Assembly (NCBI GenBank): GCA_001275005.1
Contig: JWZX01002543.1
Span: forward strand, 1 to 17,711
Length of the DNA stretch: 17,711 bases
Direction of reading: 5' to 3'
Source of the DNA: Chrysochromulina tobinii
Taxonomy: Eukaryota > Haptophyta > Prymnesiales > Chrysochromulinaceae
Shown here: positions 1 to 8,334 of the stretch, piece by piece
Layout of the letters: every line of letters starts with the position of its first letter
How positions within the stretch are numbered: the stretch's first letter is position 1
Translations under genes and position numbers: made by a program
The notes under the pieces: model-generated
Database searches by the model: none
Told to the model about the DNA's origin: nothing
Seen by the model: only the letters and a program-made list of their open reading frames with translations

Positions 1-1175
1 TGATCGAGGGGCTCCCGGAGCGCGGGGTAGGCCGTCAACCGCTTCATGAGCTCTCGGCTCAACGAGTCTTCGCAGCAGCACCTGCGTGGGAGAGTGGGGC
101 AGGCGCGTGAGGGTCATGAAAGGAGATCCAATCACATCTGCAGAATAGGATGGGCAGCGCTCACCATCCGCGAGAAAAGTACGGCGTCTCGTTGTAGAGC
201 GTATCGAGCCCCTCGCAAAGGCCGGGCCAGGCACCCGCCTCCTTGGCCTTGACGGCAGACAAGTGCGAGGCGAAGCGCACAATAGGGGGGCTGCGGCTGA
301 GGTCGCAGCTCTCAATGGTTCCGAACCTGATGAGCGCCGCGCGTACCACGCTCTCGTCTGCGTTTGAGCTCAGTTCGAACAAGCAGACAACCCCATCAAA
401 CTCAGCTGGCCGGGGTGGGATCTCCTCGATCTGGAGCACGGTTGTTGCAAGGATCGACGCATACAGCTGATTCATCGCCCCCCTCTTGAGTGCGATCTCA
501 AACAAATCCTTCTGCTCCGGTGTTCTTGGTGCCTGATACAACGACCCAAAGTCCCAGAACAAGGCTTTGATGTTCAGCCTTTTCAGAGCGCGTCGAAGCA
601 CGCGGATGCGGCGAGCCCTTCGGATCTGGATCGCCTGGACTGAGCCAGCCATAGGTAAGCGTGCCGATGCTCCGATCTCCACGACGAACGAGCGCTGCGG
701 CCGCTTCACGGCTCAGCAGCGGCGATGGCGAGGCCCCGCTCTTTTCCGATGCCTCGAGCGCCTGCCGATTGGGCATCTTGAAGTTGTCCGGCTGCATCAG
801 GAGCCACTCCACGCACAGCAACCGAATCGCACCACACAAGAGGACTTGTATGACGATCTCGTCGAGCTCTGTGAGCGCCCGATGCAGCTTTGGCGGCAGC
901 GGTGTACGGCGCACAGCATCGTCGTCGTCGTCGATGTCGTCGAGGTTGGTGTCGTCCCCGTCGTCTTCCAAGGCTCCCTCTGAGACAGCGTTCAACGCAG
1001 ACTTCCCCTTTTTCTTGACTTTGCCGCGGCTGGATTTTTCCTTCTTGCTCCGACTGTTGCCGCGATGGCTTGGGGTGCTGCCGCGATGGCTCGGGGTCCC
1101 GCCGCGATGCGAGTCACTACCTGATAATGGCAGTTTGCCCATGTCCTTCTTGCCCGTGTCTTTCTTCGGTGCCAT
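1..1175 (-). CDS. WDFxSLxQ / RGWCxxE family protein, 3'-incomplete, with one intron and an apparent frameshift
   Basis: The start chosen is ATG at 1175 (MAPKKDTG...). The N-terminus is Lys/Ser-rich with HRG repeats (SHRGGTPSHRGSTPSHRG) and an Asp-rich stretch, so probably disordered. A hydrophobic helix follows (IVIQVLLCGAIRLLCVEWLL), then a conserved core: YGWLSPGDPDPKG, ALFWDFGSLYQ, LYASILATTVLQIEEIPPRP, and a small alpha/beta segment (FDGVVCLFELS...IESCDLS...VVRF-like). Between DPDPKG and RVLRRALK near 610 the frame shifts by a net +1 (one extra or two missing bases), with no intron signals. The frame appears to stop after PYFSRGW at 161, but a GT-AG intron at 82-164 restores RGWCCCED and the exon runs off the left edge. 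I recall a haptophyte family with this motif order but know no function for it. The pairing of a D..SL.Q motif with RGWCxxE resembles TIR/HET-like 'WCxxE' domains only superficially. Confidence 0.7.
82..164 (-). other. Spliceosomal intron (GT-AG, 83 bp) in the left-edge gene
   Basis: Read on the minus strand the donor is GGATG|GTGAGC and the acceptor CCCACGCAG|GTGCTG. The upstream exon ends with two bases of a codon (TG) and the downstream exon supplies G, giving Trp. The join reads RGWCCCEDSLSRELMKRLTAYPALREPLD, which continues as coherent protein to the window edge. Without splicing the frame ends at TGA immediately after RGW. Confidence 0.75.
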
Positions 1176-1402
1176 GGCACTGCGGTTGCAGAGCCAAATC
1201 CTTTCGGAAGGATTCGAATTGAGCGGTTGTCCCGCCGATTCAAATTCACACAGCTTCAAAAAGCTCGATTTCATGCAACATTCGCAATCGCAATCACTCA
1301 CGAATCCCGATCCGCGCGCCGCGCCGCGCGCACGACAGCAAGGGTGAGGACGTTTCACGCGGCGCCGATCACGCAACGCCGGTGCCCCGGTCGCGGTCCG
1401 GC
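1176..1402. promoter_or_regulatory. Short divergent intergenic region between two genes
   Basis: About 227 bp separate two outward-facing genes, so it probably carries both promoters and 5' leaders. I see no TATA box or other core element. The plus-strand frame of the right-hand gene is open upstream of its first ATG but has no earlier in-frame ATG nearby. Confidence 0.3.
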
Positions 1403-2179
1403 ATGCCGCTGCCCGTGCGTACGCTCACCTTCACACTGCCCGTGAACGTCAATCCCGGAGACAAGCTCACCTTCTCCGTAGCGCACGCGCACTTCCGCAC
1501 TGCACCGAACCTCGAGCAATCAAAGGCGTTGCGAGAGTCCGCCTTAGCTGACCTCGATAAGGCCACGAAGATGATCATTAGAAGAGGACAAGAAAAAGCG
1601 GACGAGAAGAAGAAGGAGGCGGCGACTGCGGCGGCGAAGGCCGACCTCGCAAAGGCAGATACCGATGTCAAGCAGGCAGAGGCGGCGCTCGCGCGTCCTG
1701 CACTGCCCACAATCCACAACTTTAGCGCCGAAGCAGCCAAAGTGGTGGACGCGGAGGCGGAGGCGGCCGCTGAGGTGGAGCTTCGTCGCAAGTACAGAGA
1801 GACGCTGCGTCTGGGGCGCGACGATTCGAGAATGAAGCAGCTGCTCGCTCAGGCGCCGGAGGAGGTGTTTGAGGAGCAGCTGAAGCTGGCGAGAGACGAG
1901 GCCGAGTTGTTGCATGCGTACCGCGAGATTCTCCGCTCCATGCGGCAGGCGTCGCGCACATCCGACCTCGCGGCCGTGCCCATGCCCAAGGAAGGCGGCC
2001 CGATGAAGAAGATTTCGGTCCACGTGCCCGTGCCGATCAACTTCCCTGATCCACTCGGTCCCTGGTCAACATTCCCAACCTCTCTCGTCATGTCCAACAT
2101 CACGCTCAACGGCCAGCCCGTCGTCCTTGGGGGGACAAGTTCTTCGGCACGGTCGTGGGCGTGGTGCAATTTTACTTAG
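1403..2179 (+). CDS. Orphan Ala/Lys/Glu-rich coiled-coil protein
   Basis: I do not recognise this protein. The first in-frame ATG is at 1403 (MPLPVRTLTFTLPVNVN), giving about 258 residues. Two similar beta-rich segments, LTFTLPVNVNPGDKLTFSV near the start and ISVHVPVPINFPDPLG near the end, flank a long charged helix rich in Ala, Lys and Glu (KADEKKKEAATAAAKADLAKADTDVKQAEAAL, then AEAEAAAEVELRRKYRETLRLGRDD and EEVFEEQLKLARDEAELLHAYREIL). That central part is very likely coiled coil. The last residues after GQPVVLGG (TSSSARSWAWCNFT) look unlike protein sequence. Just after a run of six G near 2130, the neighbouring frame reads DKFFGTVVGVVQFYLVSKVG, a hydrophobic helix, so a homopolymer indel or unrecognised splice could give a different C-terminus. 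It converges on the dehydrogenase gene. Confidence 0.55.
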   Translation: MPLPVRTLTFTLPVNVNPGDKLTFSVAHAHFRTAPNLEQSKALRESALADLDKATKMIIRRGQEKADEKKKEAATAAAKADLAKADTDVKQAEAALARPALPTIHNFSAEAAKVVDAEAEAAAEVELRRKYRETLRLGRDDSRMKQLLAQAPEEVFEEQLKLARDEAELLHAYREILRSMRQASRTSDLAAVPMPKEGGPMKKISVHVPVPINFPDPLGPWSTFPTSLVMSNITLNGQPVVLGGTSSSARSWAWCNFT

Positions 2180-2336
2180 TTAGCAAGGTGGGTTTAAATT
2201 GTCTACAAATCAGAAAATAACGAGTCGAGACTCCAGAGTCACCCGCGGTCGTTGGAACCGAACCTAGCCTCGAGCCGGTTTCAGCCGAGGCGAGCGAAAA
2301 GGCGAGCGTACCGTAGAGCCGGTGCGTGCCGTGCGG

Positions 2337-3431
2337 TCATCGTCCTCGCTTGGCAATCCCACACACGAGCGCGACGCTCCAGCGCCTGATGAGGATGATG
2401 AGCAGCAGCACGAAGAGCGGCCACGGCAGGCTCGTTAGCAGCAGCTGGAGCGCCGTGAGAGGGATCGCCACGACGAGGCTGAGCGCCGCGGGCACCATCA
2501 CGGGCAGCGACGCGGCCAGCGCAGAGGCGGAGGCGAGGGGCGACGCGGCGTCAAAGAAGGCGCTCGCAAAGGCGCCTGCGAGGCTGCGCGGCATGAGGGC
2601 CCGCGCCGCAAAGGCGTAGCAACGCTGCAAAAAGCTCGCATACACCTCGACGTCGTCGTGCGCCCAGTACGGCGCTCTAAGCGGTGGCCATGGGCGCTGA
2701 TCGACGCTCGTGAGCGCGGCGACGGCGACCTGCTTGGCTGACAAGATGACGCCAAGCGGCCGGAAGAATGGGCCGTTGAAGGCCAGCGAGGTCTCGGTGC
2801 CGCTCGCCGCCGCAAAGCCGCTGTCCGTCGAACCCGGCAGGAGGCAGCGCACGCGCACATTGTACGGCGTCAGCTCGGACGACAGGCTGTCGGCTAGACT
2901 GTGGACAAACGCTCGGCTGGCTGCGTACACCGCCGCCCGCGGCAGCGGTGCCAGGGCTGTGAGGCTCGACGTGAGCAGAATGGCGCCCTTGCCCGCGGCC
3001 GCCAGATCAGCACCGTACAGACGAGAGACGATGGCGACGGATCCCATGTTGACAGCCACCATCTGGGTGATTGAGGACGGATCAGAGTCGATGACGTCGC
3101 CCGCGGACGCAAAGCCAGCGTTGGCGACCACGAGCTCAACCGATGCGCCTAGTCTCCGCGTCGCACGATGGAGTTTGGCGGCGCCCGAAGTCGCCGCAAG
3201 GTCCACCACGACGGGCAGCGCATCGACGCCGTATCTCCGTATCTCTGCGACAAGCTTTGCCAGCTCACGCTTGCGACGCGCGGCCACGACCACGTTGTAG
3301 CCTCGCGCTGCCGCCTCGAGGGCAATCGACCTGCCGATGCCGGAGGACGCACCGGTCACTACTGCCCATGCTCCCGAGGGCGGTGCCGCGGCCGTCATCA
3401 TGACGACCGCGCAATGGAGGGAGAGCAGCAT
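2337..3431 (-). CDS. Short-chain dehydrogenase/reductase with hydrophobic C-terminal tail
   Basis: A 364-residue single-exon SDR family oxidoreductase that would use NAD(P)H on an unknown substrate. Seen directly: the glycine-rich nucleotide site TGASSGIG (residues 26-33), basic residues after beta-2 (AARRKRE, 50-56) suggesting NADP(H) preference, VVVDLA with Asp77, NAG (104-106), VAVNMGS with the structural Asn128, LLTSS with Ser155/156, and the active-site Tyr169. The usual YxxxK is YAASR here: Lys is replaced by Arg173 (codon CGA), and the Lys normally lowers the Tyr pKa. After the Rossmann fold, residues about 300-350 form one or two very hydrophobic helices (AALSLVVAIPLTALQLLL and WPLFVLLLIILI) followed by a basic tail ending KRGR. 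The N-terminus (MLLSLHCAVVMM) is also hydrophobic. It is probably membrane-bound, perhaps ER or lipid-related. Confidence 0.85.
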   Translation of the reverse strand: MLLSLHCAVVMMTAAAPPSGAWAVVTGASSGIGRSIALEAAARGYNVVVAARRKRELAKLVAEIRRYGVDALPVVVDLAATSGAAKLHRATRRLGASVELVVANAGFASAGDVIDSDPSSITQMVAVNMGSVAIVSRLYGADLAAAGKGAILLTSSLTALAPLPRAAVYAASRAFVHSLADSLSSELTPYNVRVRCLLPGSTDSGFAAASGTETSLAFNGPFFRPLGVILSAKQVAVAALTSVDQRPWPPLRAPYWAHDDVEVYASFLQRCYAFAARALMPRSLAGAFASAFFDAASPLASASALAASLPVMVPAALSLVVAIPLTALQLLLTSLPWPLFVLLLIILIRRWSVALVCGIAKRGR

Positions 3432-3594
3432 GAGGGTCCCGGACAGGACTTGTTTTCAACTGTGAACTGAGAACTGTGAACCTGCTGTGCTCCGTGGCTA
3501 GTGGAGACTTATGGGTGCAGTCCTCCTCGTCACCGGCGCGGGGCCTTGTGCGACACCCACGGAGCCGGATACACGTGAGAACCACTTCTACGTC

Positions 3595-6500
3595 CTACCC
3601 TCGCCTAGTATTTCTATTCTGAGGCACGGCAAAAGCAATGTCGAGTGGCGGCCACAGTGGCAGCACCAATGCAGGCACCAAGGGCAGCACGTGCGGCAAT
3701 GCGGGCGCGCGGGCGCTGCCGGCACGACGTAGCGCGATGGCGACGCCCACAGCGGCGGCCGCCACGAGCAGCGCGGCGCCACACCAGAAGCGTACTCGCC
3801 CCTCCCCGCGAGAGTGGGGGTCGTGACGAGCCGGGGGATCCTCTTCATCCTCCGCCCCGAGCCGGAAGAGCGACGTGGTCACTTGGCGTGCGAGCGGATG
3901 CGCGTGGCCGAGCCCCGTCTGGCTGGGGGACGGCCGCAGCCCGAGCGACGGCTGTGTGAAGATCTCCTGTGCGCGGCGCAGGTAGACGATCGCCTCCCTC
4001 GCGCGTCCCTGCTTCTCGAGCACACTGCCCATGCACATGAGCGTCTTGCCTACGAACGGATGGCGCCCTCCGAGGGCCGCCTGCTCGATGGCAAGAGCAT
4101 GCTCGAGGAGTGTCATCGCCTCGTTCAGCCTCGACTGCTCCTCGCGCACGCTGCCCATCGAACGGTACACCCAGCCTAGCATTGAGTGCTCCTTGACCTG
4201 TGGGGAAGAGAAGATGGGCAGCGCTCGCTCGTACTGGGCCATGGCTTCGTCTAATCGGCCTTGCAGCTGCCAGACCCGTCCCATCGCCACCAGCGTGATC
4301 GCCGTCAGGCGATGCGAGCTCCCGAGCGATGCCTCCCGAATCCGCAGCGTGCGCGCGTAGAGTTCAAGCGCCTCCTCCAGGCGCCCCTGGTCCCGTCGCA
4401 CGAGACCCATGTTCATGAGCGTCGATGTGAGCTCCACGTGGCCCGTGCCAAGCGCGACCTCCTCTATGGCGAGCGCACGTTCAAAGAAGGTCATCGCCTC
4501 GTCGAGACGACCCTGGCGCTGGCGCACGATGCCCATCCCACGTCGCGTGCGGGCGGCCGCGGCGTGCTCGCCCCCGAGCACCGACTCTTGGATTTCGAGC
4601 GCTTGCTCGTAGTGGGCCATCGCCTCATCCAGCTTGCCCTGCTTCTCGCACACGCTTCCCATGCTCCCCAGCGCCGTCGCCACCTCCGCATGCAAGTGGC
4701 CAGCGCTCTCGAGAGGATGGAGGAGCTTCTTCGCTAGTAGCTCGCTGCCCTGTGCCGCCTTCCAAAGGTTGAGAGCGCTGCGGTAGAGCTCCATGGCTGC
4801 ATCGAGCCGCCCCTGCTTCTCGCGCACAATGCCCATATGGTGCAGCGTCGAGCCGATGGCCGCCTGGCTCACGGCATACGCACTCGCACGAGGGAGGTCA
4901 CTCGCACGAGGGAGGTCACAGCCACGTGGGGCGCTCGCCGCTGGGATGGGTCGCTCCGGCGACGTAGGCGGAGCTGCCCCGAGTGCCCTCGCGTGGCTTC
5001 GCTCCCCGAGCCGTACTTGGATCGCGAGGGAGCGCTCGAAGAGCTCATAGGACTCGTCGAGACGGTCCATCTCCCGCAGCAGCACCGCCGCACCCTTTTG
5101 GCGCCTCGCGCGCGACTCCTCCGCCGCCTCCTCCGCCGCCTCCTCCGCCGCCGCCTCCGCCGCCGCCTCCGCCACCTCCTCCTCTTCTGCCGTCGCGCTG
5201 GACGGCGCGCTCGAGCCGCCCGTCTGCCTCGAGCCGACTCTTGGCACCGGTTTCAACGGCACCGGGAGCGGTTTCATTGCCTCCGCTCCGAGGCATGCTG
5301 GCCCGGCCGTTGGCAACCCTTGGACACGCTCGACCTCCCTCCAGAGTGCCATCAGCCCGAGGCAATAGGGTCCGAGCGCGCGACTGGTCTGGATGCGGAG
5401 CCGATCGAGCGTCGACGGCGCCACCAGCAGCGTAGCGAGGCGCGCGGCAGTGGTCTGAAGCTTCGCAGGGTTCGTCAACTTGAGATAGTCGAGCTGCAAG
5501 TCATGCGCAGTGCACATTCCATCCTCGGTCAGGTGGAGCAGCGAGTGTGATGCGAGCAGTGCACGCCACCGCAGCGCCGTCTCCTCATCTGGAGCGCCGA
5601 GCAGCGCGCCGAGAAGCGCCATGTCGAGCGGCAGTCGCTTCGGGGCAAGCGCGAGGCCGCGGTACGCGTCGGCCACCTCGCGGGGCAGCTGGCGCATGGA
5701 GGTTTCGATCATCGCGCGGAGCGAGGTGTGCTGCGGAGGCGCAGACCGACGGGCGCCGCGCACTCAGAGGGCCTTCGGATGGCACTCAGAGGGCACTCAG
5801 AGGGCACTCAGAGGCACTCAGATGGCCCTCGGATCGCAATCAGACGCAATCAGATGGCCCTCGGATCGCAATCAGACGCAATCAGATGGCGCTCGGATCG
5901 CAATCAGACGCAATCAGATGGCCCTCGGATCGCAATCAGACGCAATCAGAGGTCACCATCACACCTGAGTGAACTGAGTGGAGGCCTCATCTGGCAAGAT
6001 CTCGTCAAGCTTACGACGCGTATCGGCCCACTCGGCGGCCAGGGCCACCCATGCACCTTCGTCACCCCCGCGGCAGAGCGCTGCAGCGAGCGCGAGGGCG
6101 AGGGGGAGGCCGGCGCAAGCCTCGAGGATGGCGGAGGCCTCTACCGGTAACTTCGCCTCCTTACCACTGATCGAGGCGCCGCGTTCGAGGATCTGCCGTG
6201 CGGTCGCGTCGTCGACGGGCCCGACCTCGATGATGAGGGCCCCGCGGCCGCCTGGCGCGATCTGGGAGCGATCTGGCACGAGCTGGCCCCGATCTGGCGC
6301 GATCTGGGAGCGGCGCGTCGTGACGAGCCAGGTTCAGACCGCAGCTGCTTAGCGTGGCCACCACGTCCGTCGAGGCCGCGTTGTCGAGCACTACGAGGAT
6401 TTTCAGCCTCCTCTCTGCGGCACTCAGCGACACTCCGGAACACTCATGAGCAATCAAGAGCAGTCAGGAGCAATCAAGGAGCAATCAAGGAGCACTCATG

Positions 6501-8236
6501 AGCAATCAGGAGCAATCATGAGCAATCAAGGAGCAATCAAGGAGCACTCAGGAGCAATCAGGAGCAATCATGAGCAATCAAGGAGCAATCAAGGAGCACT
6601 CAGGAGCAATCAGGAGCAATCAGGAGCAATCAAGGAGCAATCAGGGAGCACTCAGGAGCAATCAGGAGCAATCAGGAGCAATCAAGGAGCAATCAGGGAG
6701 CACTCAGGAGCAATCAGGAGCAATCAAGGAGCAATCAAGGAGCACTCAGAAGCACACAGGAGCAAAAGTCACCTCTGACGCGCGCCGAGATCCAACTGAC
6801 TGCCACGTCACCACCACCCGCGGGTGGGGGCTCGCGTGTTCCAAAACGGGGAGAGAGCAGGCGACAATGCAGGTCCGACGCGATAGCACGCACGACACTC
6901 GCCACCGGGTCCGCGCCCTCTAATCGAGCGTTGACCCAAAGGATGCCGCCGTCGGCAAAGTGGCGCCGTACTGTATCCTCACGGACGGCCATCGAGGCCA
7001 TGTGTGACTTGCCCACGCCCCCTTCCCCCTTGAGGACGATCACCTGCCATCGGACGTCATCAGAACGTCCTCAGAGGGTCCTCAGAGGATCATCAGAGGG
7101 TCATTGGGTGGCCATCAAAGAGCCATCAGAGGGTCATCAGAGTGTCCTCAGAGGGTCATCAGAGGGTCATCAGAGAGCCATCGGACGTCAACAGAGTGTC
7201 CTCAGAGGGTCCTCAGAGTGTCATCAGAGGGTCATCAGAGGGTCCTCAGAGAGTTAATCGCCCACGAGGACGCTCACTGTGGCTTCCCCGCTTGTGATTG
7301 CGTCGACGAGCCTCGGATACATCCCCACACGTTGCACGTGGCGTGCGCTGTCAAGCGCGGGCGCCTCGTGTGGCACGTCCGCGCGCACTGGAGCATGGTC
7401 ATCGAGCAGGACGGGAGTACCTGATGAGGGAGGTCATCATGATGAGGGAGCAGTTGAGAGGCCATCAAGAGGCCATCAAACGACCATCAAGAGGCCATCA
7501 AGAGGCCATCAAGCTCCAGAAGCGCACCCGCACAGATGCGACCGCGCTGCGCCGGCGTCTCGAACTTCCTGAGGCGACCCCGGAGGTGGGGAGGCGTGCG
7601 ATCATCCGTGATGGGGTGCACGAGCTCCTCGTCCTCTGGGTCGACGAACAGCTCGTAGCGCTGCACGTGCGGCACCGTCTTCTCGACGACCGTCGTCACG
7701 GCAACGCACCCCGCATCGAACGCAGAACGCGGATCATTGCCAGCGGCTATGGCGGTCGCGAATCCGAGCGCCCACTGTCGTGAGGCGCGATCCTCAACGA
7801 GCGTCTGCCAGCCGACGGCGCAAGGCACGCCCGTCAGCTCGCGTAGCTTCTTCGCCAGCGCCAGCGTCTTGCAGCCTGTGAACACGATCAGCTGTAGGCA
7901 GCCGTGGACGACGTGAGGCCGCACCGTCTCCGCGAGCGCGTGGAGGGTCACAACCTCAGGGGTGCCGTCGGCGTGGCAGAACGCGGGCACATTCTCGCCA
8001 TCGAGTGGCATGTCACCGTGACCCCCGAACCACCACACCGCCTTGCCGTCCAGCCCCTTCCCGAACATGTCCAAGGTCGGATTGAGGAGGACCTGCGTCT
8101 GTTGCTCACCGAACGCGGCTTGAAGCTCGTGCGCCTCGGCCACGAGCTCTTTCAGGTGGCACCGATGGTTCGCGGGAAGCGGTACAGCGGTGACCAGCAC
8201 GCTCTTACGGCCGTCGGAAGAGGTGCTCGCAAACAT
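3595..8236 (-). CDS. CHAT-NB-ARC-winged helix-TPR receptor-like protein (NLR/STAND type), five exons
   Basis: Exons inferred on the minus strand are 8236-7528, 7420-7278, 7043-6773, 6432-5965 and 5730-3595. The phases fit if one extra base near 6330 is allowed. The product is about 1,241 residues. Residues 1-237 are CHAT caspase-like, with putative catalytic His73 in WWFGGHGD and Cys122 in VFTGCKT. The NB-ARC has a P-loop GEGGVGKS (290-297), Walker B KILVVLDN (385-392), an LVTTR motif and GLPLAL (482-487). A winged helix follows (LPREVADAYRGLALAPKRLP...HDLQLDYL, about 540-625), then an Ala/Glu-rich linker. At least seven TPRs of kinesin-light-chain type (GxVxxxQGRLDEAMxxYExAL) follow, then two C-terminal hydrophobic stretches. 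In known STAND proteins the TPRs sense a ligand, the NTPase oligomerises and the CHAT protease is the effector; that role is inferred here. The possible frameshift could make it a pseudogene. Confidence 0.85.
4883..4918 (-). repeat. 18-bp tandem duplication inside the TPR exon
   Basis: Two perfect 18-bp copies (plus strand CTCGCACGAGGGAGGTCA) encode a doubled DLPRAS hexapeptide. They lie in a Pro/Ser-rich insert between the first and second TPR units, where the insert interrupts the otherwise regular TPR spacing. Confidence 0.8.
5116..5185 (-). repeat. GAG/GCG-rich low-complexity tract coding an Ala/Glu linker
   Basis: On the plus strand this is a run of CCTCCTCCGCCG-type triplets. On the sense strand it encodes EEEEVAEAAAEAAAEEAAEEAAEE, a probable helical linker between the winged helix and the TPR array. 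The other frames give poly-Pro or poly-Gly and are not coding. Confidence 0.75.
5731..5964 (-). other. NLR-like gene intron 4 with compound repeats
   Basis: A 234-bp GT-AG intron, phase 0. The donor is ACTCAG|GTGTGA and the acceptor GCCTCCGCAG|CACACC. On the plus strand it holds four near-identical 32-bp units (each built from GATGGCCCTCG, GATCGCAATCA and GACGCAATCA) plus an array of GGCACTCAGAG units. It divides the NB-ARC core from the winged-helix and TPR exon. Confidence 0.65.
6433..6772 (-). other. NLR-like gene intron 3 with 10/11-bp repeats
   Basis: A 340-bp intron consisting almost wholly of a 10-11 bp repeat (plus strand GAGCAATCAGG or GAGCAATCAAG; sense GATTGCTCCTTGATTGCTCC) in about 28 copies, with higher-order blocks ending in GAGCACTCA. 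The chosen donor is AGAG|GTGACT and acceptor CCGGAG|TGTCGC, both phase 1. The exact ends are uncertain because several AG dinucleotides lie close together. It separates the P-loop exon from the Walker B exon. Confidence 0.65.
7044..7277 (-). other. NLR-like gene intron 2 with 11-bp repeats
   Basis: A 234-bp GT-AG intron, phase 0. The donor is ACA|GTGAGC and the acceptor GATGGCAG|GTGATC. The sense strand carries degenerate copies of GACCCTCTGAT and GACACTCTGAT, 11 bp each. Joining gives ITSGEAT-VIVLKGEGGVGKS, the usual lead-in to a P-loop. The first 17 intron bases match the first 17 bases of the next exon at 14 positions. Confidence 0.7.
7421..7527 (-). other. NLR-like gene intron 1 with 11-bp repeats
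   Basis: A 107-bp GT-AG intron, phase 1. The donor is GCGG|GTGCGC and the acceptor CCCTCATCAG|GTACTC. A donor eight bases earlier (T|GTGCGG) also fits the phase. The sense strand repeats GATGGCCTCTT, about five 11-bp copies. Splicing joins the CHAT domain (...RGRICAG) to TPVLLDDHAPVR in frame. Confidence 0.6.
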
Positions 8237-8334
8237 CGTCGACGCTTCCTGGTTCGCAGGAAGCGGTACAGCGGTGACCCAGGACGCTCTTTCGCGGCTA
8301 CCGGGAGCAATGCTCGCAAATGTCGTCGTCGACG
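8166..8334 (-). repeat. Tandem imperfect duplication over the NLR-like gene's start codon
   Basis: Positions 8166-8244 and 8250-8334 are diverged direct copies of about 80 bp (shared blocks include GGAAGCGGTACAGCGGTGAC and TGCTCGCAAA). On the sense strand the upstream copy is open in the same frame and encodes TFASIAPGS...VTAVPLPAN, while the coding copy encodes MFASTSSDG...VTAVPLPAN. The ATG of the coding copy corresponds to ACA in the upstream copy, so ATG at 8236 is the first available start. An in-frame TGA lies just upstream near 8347. Confidence 0.75.

Noticed and set aside
661-1347. Long plus-strand ORF opposite the left-edge gene
   Set aside because: The composition is Ser/Arg/Leu-rich with no motif. 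The minus-strand frames hold the recognisable conserved blocks.
4983-5435. Poly-Pro and poly-Gly ORFs around 5100-5200
   Set aside because: They are frame shadows of the Ala/Glu linker codons in the NLR-like TPR exon, which lies within a 712-codon exon with clear TPR signatures.
6446-6778. Plus-strand ORF encoding a repetitive SNQEQSGAI-type peptide
   Set aside because: It is a read-through of the repeats of about 11 bp in NLR-like intron 3, antisense to the gene, and has no independent coding signal. The similar HQRVIRGSSE and IAIRRNQMALGSQSDA peptides at 7104-7257 and 5821-5970 have the same origin.
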